A stretch of DNA of 22,500 nt from Sphaeroforma sirkka (taxonomy: Eukaryota; Opisthokonta; Ichthyosporea; Ichthyophonida), in NCBI GenBank assembly GCA_001586965.3, contig LUCW03000050.1, positions 110,001-132,500 on the forward strand. The letters run 5' to 3'. The notes under the pieces are model-generated. The model did not search any database, was not told the origin of the DNA, and saw nothing but the letters and a program-made list of their open reading frames with translations. The translations under genes were made by a program, and so were the position numbers. Below are positions 17,004 to 22,500 of the stretch, in pieces; the stretch's first letter is position 1, and every line of letters begins with the position of its first letter.

Positions 17004-17496
17004 TCAATCTCCTTTCAGCATTAGGTTGACGAGGTTCTGCCTCTTCATCAGATCAATCTCACCTTTCACCGCTTTCCTTTTACGTCGATACTCTTGAAAG
17101 TGATGCCATACTCCACACATCACCCGCAAGAAAGCTGCCCTAGTTTTCTGATTGTAAAAATCCTTATCGTCCCGAATCAATTTATTCAGACTACTCAGCT
17201 TCCAACTCTTCTTCCAATGCCTTTGGTTTGCGCTCACGGAGTTTAAGTTGCGTGGGTACTGCTCATACAACCATCTCTCAGTCACGTTAGAGCGAATGAT
17301 ACTCTGGATTATTTTCTGATACTGATGATACCGAGTCGTATAGTGCGTGAGCTGCTGACTTAGTATCTGCAAAGGAGATCGATCATTCACTACAAGGTTT
17401 TGACTTCTTGATTGGCTTCGATTTGGAATCACCTGCAATTTTTGTCTCTGCTATTCGTGTACCCTGAGTATACTCGTTTCTGTAAACTTCGATGGA
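17004..17496 (-). pseudogene. Basic ORF with possible GCR1_C-like DNA-binding domain
   Basis: The stretch begins at the 16-base repeat 17481-17496, read as SIEVYRNEYTQGTRIAETK. A one-base shift in the A-run near 17445 then leads into an open frame to 17004. It contains PLQILSQQLTHYTTRYHQYQ, NVTERWLYEQYPRNLNSVSA, NQRHWKKSWKLSSLNKLIRD and CGVWHHFQEYRRKRKAV. T/V-x-x-x-W-x-x-E, then a Ser-x-x-x-x-x-x-x-W-x-x-x-W spacing and a basic helix resemble GCR1_C domains, DNA-binding modules also carried at the C-terminus of fungal Crypton recombinases. The similarity is by pattern only. It abuts the inverted LTR on one side and the cut LINE endonuclease on the other. The same 16 bases, in the same frame, end the core-binding-like piece at 4861. 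Confidence 0.33.
17481..17496 (+). repeat. 16-base direct repeat, right copy (TGTAAACTTCGATGGA)
   Basis: Identical to 4861-4876. The two copies delimit a 12.6-kb interval with outwardly placed, oppositely oriented LTRs. Confidence 0.85.
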
Positions 17497-18082
17497 TATT
17501 TCTATGTTGTATTTACCTATGTTATATAAACTAAAATACAATTTATGTCAGTTAGAATTTAGCAGTGGTAGCTTGTGTACGAATGATCGGGACTGCCTCT
17601 TGGTAAAAGCTTTAATATCCTCGATCACACAGGACGTACCTCTAGCTGTTCTTTATTAAATAATTTTCACTAGAAGTACTAAGTGATCATGACCACATGC
17701 CTAATTTGTAAATCGACATAAGAACGTAAGTCAAGTTAATATATTGGCTAAAATAAATAAAGTTCCATCTGAAGAAAAGTTAAAAAAAAGAAAAAGACTT
17801 GTTGGATTTTGGAGATTGGCGGGAGGACCAAAACCTGTAAGAAGTAGTTCAGAGATTATGATATTTAACTTATAATATCCTACATCTACTGACGTCTCAA
17901 ATAGATCCAAGTAAATGAGTCATATCAAATACTCAGACTATTGGAGCCATCAAAGTGAATTTAGAACACTAGAAATATTGGAAAAAGAATTTGTATTAAA
18001 TTATTTTAAATACAATTAAAAACCAATATGTTATCTCATTTGATCTTGATATTTTAGACTGACCGAAGACCGTATTTCTACA
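17497..18082 (-). repeat. Inverted copy of the 1.2/4.3-kb LTR (solo LTR or lone 5' LTR)
   Basis: The start TGTAGAAATACGG is at 18082 on the minus strand, and the conserved CCACTGCTAAA lies at 17568-17558. It is therefore collinear with the 526-base LTR core, with visible substitutions; it is clearly older than the pair at 1.2-4.9 kb. It shares the extra tail beyond the core with the right LTR. No polypurine tract precedes its start, so it is a solo LTR or a 5' LTR. A TTTC tetramer flanks 17481 and 18082 and could be a chance target duplication. Confidence 0.85.
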
Positions 18083-19710
<1,628 letters not shown>

Positions 19711-20362
19711 CTCATATGTGTCTATATGTAGATTAGTTTAATATGCGTTTATTAGTATATTGGTTGTATAAACACCATTATGCTGCAGGCGACTAAATAA
19801 GGCAGGCGTGCTTGATCAAATCCCCCGTATGGTTTTCTCGTTAGGCAATCCGGTTCACTTTACGCCTCCCTGTTTTCATATGCGCACCATCTACTGGATC
19901 TCTTCTTTTCCTTCTGGATTACGTTTGGATCAACTACGCGTATGTACCATCGTGAACTGAACGAGTGAACAAGTCAACAAGTCTGTGTGGGGAAACTGGG
20001 GTCTGGGCCAGATTGGCTGGAGCCTGGAGGGTTTGAACTTGTTTTGAAAAAATTAAAAACTAAAAAACATAAGTGCGGCACACTTTGCGCGCCCTTTTTC
20101 TTTCCTTTTTTATCCCTTCTTCCTCTCCCCATCCCCTCGGCCTCCGGCAATTTAAATAATCACGCGCCAACGGGCCAAGTGCTCGCTGGGCCAAGTTCAT
20201 CCACGACCTCGCTCACAGTCGCAGAGTCAGACTCTTCACTGTAGAAAAATAAATACTTGTTAACAAAAATACGGTTGATAGGACATAAAGGTCTGAAAAA
20301 TCAGTGTGCGTTCACATTTCACATCTCTTGTGTATTTTGACTACATTCATGATGTATACATT
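19711..20362. other. No gene seen; region upstream of the Cys-rich ORF
   Basis: A plus-strand frame at 19987-20244 has no recognisable domain. A pyrimidine-rich tract lies at 20095-20140. AATAAA occurs at about 20248. This interval is the likely 5' flank of the ORF at 20363, but I cannot define a promoter. Confidence 0.3.
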
Positions 20363-21115
20363 ATGACAACACGCGAGGAAATCAAACGCAAGAAGGAAGA
20401 ACATTGCAACGAACTTGTAGTAACAAAGCGTGCACAGCGCTGCTTGAAGTATGAAGCCCTTAGGAAGGAAAGACTAAGAGCAGAAGCCCTTAGGAACGAA
20501 AAGCTAAGAGAAAAGTTGCGCGCCGACGGCAGTAAGCGAGTTCTAAGACCAAGGTTACGATCCAACAGCAGTATAAAACGTACCAACGGCAGTATAAAAC
20601 ATACCAACGGTAGAATAATACGTACCATCTGTATAGTAACAGGTTGTAGTGCGCCGAGGGATAACGGTGCGCGATGTACGGAATGCCTCAGAAGTTACAA
20701 TGCTAAAAGGACGCGGTTGAGAAGAGAGATTGATCTCAAAGAACACAACTCGTTGTTTACAAGATGCCAATGGGCTCTATGCGAGAAAAATATCTACAAC
20801 GCTCCTATCAGTATCTACTGCAAGTCACACGCTCGAGTCCGTACGCAGAATCATACAAGTGATCGAAGGAGACGTGCAGTAAACAGAGCTAAAACATGGG
20901 AGAAGTTGTTCCGCAAACCACCAAAGGGTGCTGATTCAACACGCACTAGTGGGCGTTATGTGAAAGATGATTCCAGAGCACTTCAACAGTGTGGGGTTGT
21001 CTGTCAGGACCACACTGTATGTGGTAACTGGACCAGGAACATTGTCCCCATACACTGTCTTCACAAAGCCAACCAAACCCGATATGGTATGCTGTGTGAT
21101 ATGGATGAATATTAG
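20363..21115 (+). CDS. Unknown basic protein: charged N-terminal helix plus Cys/His-rich C-terminal half
   Basis: The frame is open from 20306, but the first ATG is at 20363 (MTTREEIKRKKEEHCNELVV), giving 250 residues. Residues 1-70 are rich in K, E and R, with a repeated EALRKERLRA/EALRNEKLRE unit likely to form a helix or coiled coil. Residues about 72-92 hold three TNGSIK-like heptads from a 21-bp DNA repeat (about 20570-20632). The second half has Cys/His spacing that could bind zinc: IVTGCSAPRDNGARCTECLR, then TRCQWALCEKNIYNAPISIY and CKSHARVRTQ. A final group (QQCGVVCQDHTVCGNWTRNI, HCLHK) follows. C-x-x-C...C-x4-C...C-x-x-H patterns suggest two small zinc sites. I do not recognise the family. 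The frame is intact, unlike most of the window, so it may be a real host or captured gene. No poly(A) signal is evident close to the stop. Confidence 0.5.
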   Translation: MTTREEIKRKKEEHCNELVVTKRAQRCLKYEALRKERLRAEALRNEKLREKLRADGSKRVLRPRLRSNSSIKRTNGSIKHTNGRIIRTICIVTGCSAPRDNGARCTECLRSYNAKRTRLRREIDLKEHNSLFTRCQWALCEKNIYNAPISIYCKSHARVRTQNHTSDRRRRAVNRAKTWEKLFRKPPKGADSTRTSGRYVKDDSRALQQCGVVCQDHTVCGNWTRNIVPIHCLHKANQTRYGMLCDMDEY

Positions 21116-21351
21116 CGTGATTTGACTGTGTCTTTTATCTGGTTCGGCATTACAAAACACAAATTTTCAGACTTCTACATTTATTTTCTCAGTACCTACA
21201 TCAGCGTCGGCTTGGCCGAAATACGTCAGAAGCTGGAAACATATCAAGGATGATATATATGAAGGAGTCTGTTTGCATCCGTGGTGCAAGGAAGTACAAA
21301 GGTATACATGGTGTTATATTTGATTCGTCTCCTTGAATTTGAATTGTTTTG
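21116..21351. other. Intergenic, no feature seen
   Basis: Unique sequence between the Cys-rich ORF and the minisatellite. No open frame of note. Confidence 0.4.
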
Positions 21352-21371
21352 GGTTCAACATACGTTGAACC
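21352..21371. other. Perfect hairpin at the head of the minisatellite
   Basis: GGTTCAAC-ATAC-GTTGAACC: two 8-base arms with a 4-base loop. The right arm contains the TTGAACC that opens every unit of the following array, so the hairpin may be an inverted half-unit. Confidence 0.7.
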
Positions 21372-21711
21372 ATTGAACCCCTAGTACCTTCTGTCTGCAT
21401 ACATTGAACCCCTAGCACCTTCCGTGTACGTACATTGAACCCCTAGCACCTTCTGTCTGCATACATTGAACACCTAGTACCTTCTGTCTGCATACATTGA
21501 ACTCCTAGTACCTTCTGTCTGCATACATTGAACCCCTAATAGCTTCTGTCTGTATACATTGAACCCCTAGTACCTTCTGTCTGCGTACGTTGAACCCCTA
21601 GTACCTTCTGTCTACATTGAAACATTAGTACCTTCTGTCTGCATACATTGAATTCATAGTACCTTCTGTCTGCATATATTGAATCCCTAGTACCTCCTGT
21701 CTGCACACATT
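21372..21711. repeat. 31-bp minisatellite, about 12 units
   Basis: The consensus is ATTGAACCCCTAGTACCTTC followed by TGTCTGCATAC. Units start at 21372, 21403, 21434, 21465, 21496, 21527, 21558, 21589, 21616, 21647, 21678 and 21709. All steps are 31 bases except one 27-base step caused by a four-base loss near 21612. Substitutions accumulate towards the right end. The period is not a multiple of three, so it is not coding. It ends 29 bases before the SET-gene ATG. Confidence 0.92.
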
Positions 21712-21739
21712 GCCTAGATTTCCTTACTGCCCGACCCAC

Positions 21740-22153
21740 ATGGCGATCACACTTGCTGTCGAGGTAAAACAGTCAACCATTCCCTCCCTTCGGTACGGGT
21801 TGTTTGTGCTGGCTGCGTTTGTAGCCGATGAGTTTATAGTTGAGTTGGCGGGCGAAAGGCTCCCCACCACCGGCGACGTATGTGAAGGTGACTATCTCAT
21901 GTCGGTCGAGCACAATGGGGAGCGGATCATCGTAAACAGTGATACCAGCATGCATGGAGTGGGGCGGTACGCCAACACGGGGGTCAATGCGTTTCAGAAC
22001 AACGCCAGGTTTCAGGCCTATGTGGTGGATGGAGTGCTGCGGGTGTATATCATGGCCACGCGACTAATAAAGAAAGGAGAAGAGATCTTCGTGGCGTATG
22101 GTCCCGATTATGATCTGAGAAACTCGCGCACGGATAAGAGTAGATTTAGATAA
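21740..22153 (+). CDS. Stand-alone SET-domain protein (137 aa), putative protein-lysine methyltransferase
   Basis: SET enzymes transfer methyl groups from S-adenosylmethionine to lysines, mostly on histones. The ATG at 21740 is the first in a frame open from 21710; the earlier part falls in the minisatellite. Residues 18-38 (RYGLFVLAAFVADEFIVELAG) match the opening G-x-G-L-F-A...E-F-I-x-E-Y-x-G block, with R-Y-G in place of G-x-G. Residues 76-92 (RYANTGVNAFQNNARFQAY) correspond to the R-F-I/A-N-H-S-C-x-P-N segment, but N-T-G replaces N-H-S and no Cys is present. Residues 96-124 (VDGVLRVYIMATRLIKKGEE, then IFVAYGPDY) are the canonical R-V-x-I-x-A-x-R-x-I-x-x-G-E-E-I-x-x-x-Y-G end with the active-site Tyr candidate at 120. 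There is no pre-SET, post-SET or other domain. The length is close to compact viral and protist SET proteins rather than typical nuclear enzymes. The frame is complete and undamaged. Confidence 0.8.
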   Translation: MAITLAVEVKQSTIPSLRYGLFVLAAFVADEFIVELAGERLPTTGDVCEGDYLMSVEHNGERIIVNSDTSMHGVGRYANTGVNAFQNNARFQAYVVDGVLRVYIMATRLIKKGEEIFVAYGPDYDLRNSRTDKSRFR

Positions 22154-22198
22154 GCACATGAGTTCCTTACTCGATGTTGTTCGATAGCATTCCAATGT

Positions 22199-22204
22199 AA
22201 TAAA
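22199..22204 (+). promoter_or_regulatory. AATAAA poly(A) signal for the SET gene
   Basis: A canonical hexamer 46 bases after the SET stop codon, at a plausible distance for a short 3' UTR. One AATAAA in AT-rich DNA is weak evidence alone, but its position after an intact ORF is suggestive. Confidence 0.4.
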
Positions 22205-22439
22205 GCCTCAGCAGTCCGAAGGGAATGCAATCGCGTGTAAGTGACTTGTTCTGGTCTCATATAATTGATTTTATCCGCTATAGCGAACCTTAGCTGTGTC
22301 TGAAAGTGCGCGAACACAGGCAATCAGAGAATCACAAAACCCTTGGTGAATGTTATTTATTATTTTAACACCAACATTGTGCGCTATGTGTGGGCTGCCC
22401 CGAAACTCTGGGGAGCGGATGTATGTCACAGGATACGGT
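22205..22439. other. No gene seen downstream of SET
   Basis: Unique sequence with no convincing open frame on either strand. Confidence 0.4.
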
Positions 22440-22500
22440 GATAGATATTAATATGCCTCAATTCAGCGGGCAGCCTTGATAGTTATTAATATGCCTCAAT
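22440..22500. repeat. 38-bp tandem repeat running off the window end
   Basis: GATAGATATTAATATGCCTC at 22440 recurs as GATAGTTATTAATATGCCTC at 22478, a period of 38 bases with AATTCAGCGGGCAGCCTT between. The second unit is cut by the window edge, so the copy number is unknown. Confidence 0.75.

Noticed and set aside
21536..21739. Minus-strand ORF with repeated CRQKVL-like units
   Set aside because: It lies in the 31-bp minisatellite, whose period is not a multiple of three; the repeats follow from the DNA array, not from coding.

Overview
The window reads as repeat-rich, nuclear eukaryotic DNA. There are no bacterial operons or ribosome binding sites. One spliceosomal intron is well supported (9805-9955, GTAAGT...CACAG), the SET gene is followed by an AATAAA poly(A) signal, and most coding signal is broken retroelement or transposon sequence. 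A tyrosine-recombinase gene and a possible GCR1_C-like domain fit Crypton-type elements and would suit a fungus or related protist. That host guess is inference only.

Layout. 591-1213 (-) is the catalytic half of a broken tyrosine recombinase. It abuts a Ty3/gypsy-type element at 1214-4860 (+). That element has two LTRs (3 mismatches in 526 bases) around a pol remnant ordered RNase H tail, DIRS-like methyltransferase domain, integrase zinc finger, DDE integrase core, GPF module and chromodomain-like tail. 4861-5670 (-) carries a frameshifted, Gln/Ser-rich coding remnant whose end looks like a recombinase core-binding domain. 5700-8170 is mostly featureless, with a possible small secreted protein (7092-7268) and a 31-bp palindrome-centred repeat (7603-7720). 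A second, older Ty3/gypsy element lies on the minus strand in pieces: protease-like at 12.3-12.6 kb, reverse transcriptase at 10.9-11.7 kb, and a second copy of the methyltransferase-like domain at 8.2-8.8 kb. It is interrupted by a plus-strand spliced fragment (9253-10223) that may derive from a MULE-like transposase and has a tandemly duplicated terminal exon. 12652-13614 is a nearly perfect 481-bp tandem duplication. 13662-16960 (-) is a decayed non-LTR (LINE) retrotransposon. 17004-17496 (-) is a possible GCR1_C-like fragment next to an inverted LTR (17497-18082). 18927-19705 is a large TA microsatellite. 20363-21115 encodes an unknown basic, Cys-rich protein. A 12-unit, 31-bp minisatellite (21352-21711) runs up to a compact stand-alone SET-domain gene (21740-22153).

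Most distinctive points. First, a DIRS-type methyltransferase-like domain sits between RNase H and a DDE integrase in two diverged gypsy-like copies. Second, recombinase-type pieces surround and abut the LTR copies. A shared 16-base direct repeat lies at both ends of the 12.6-kb interval bounded by oppositely oriented LTRs. Third, a short intact SET gene sits directly behind a minisatellite. Nearly all mobile-element ORFs carry stops or frameshifts. Whether some of these are assembly indels cannot be decided from the sequence alone.
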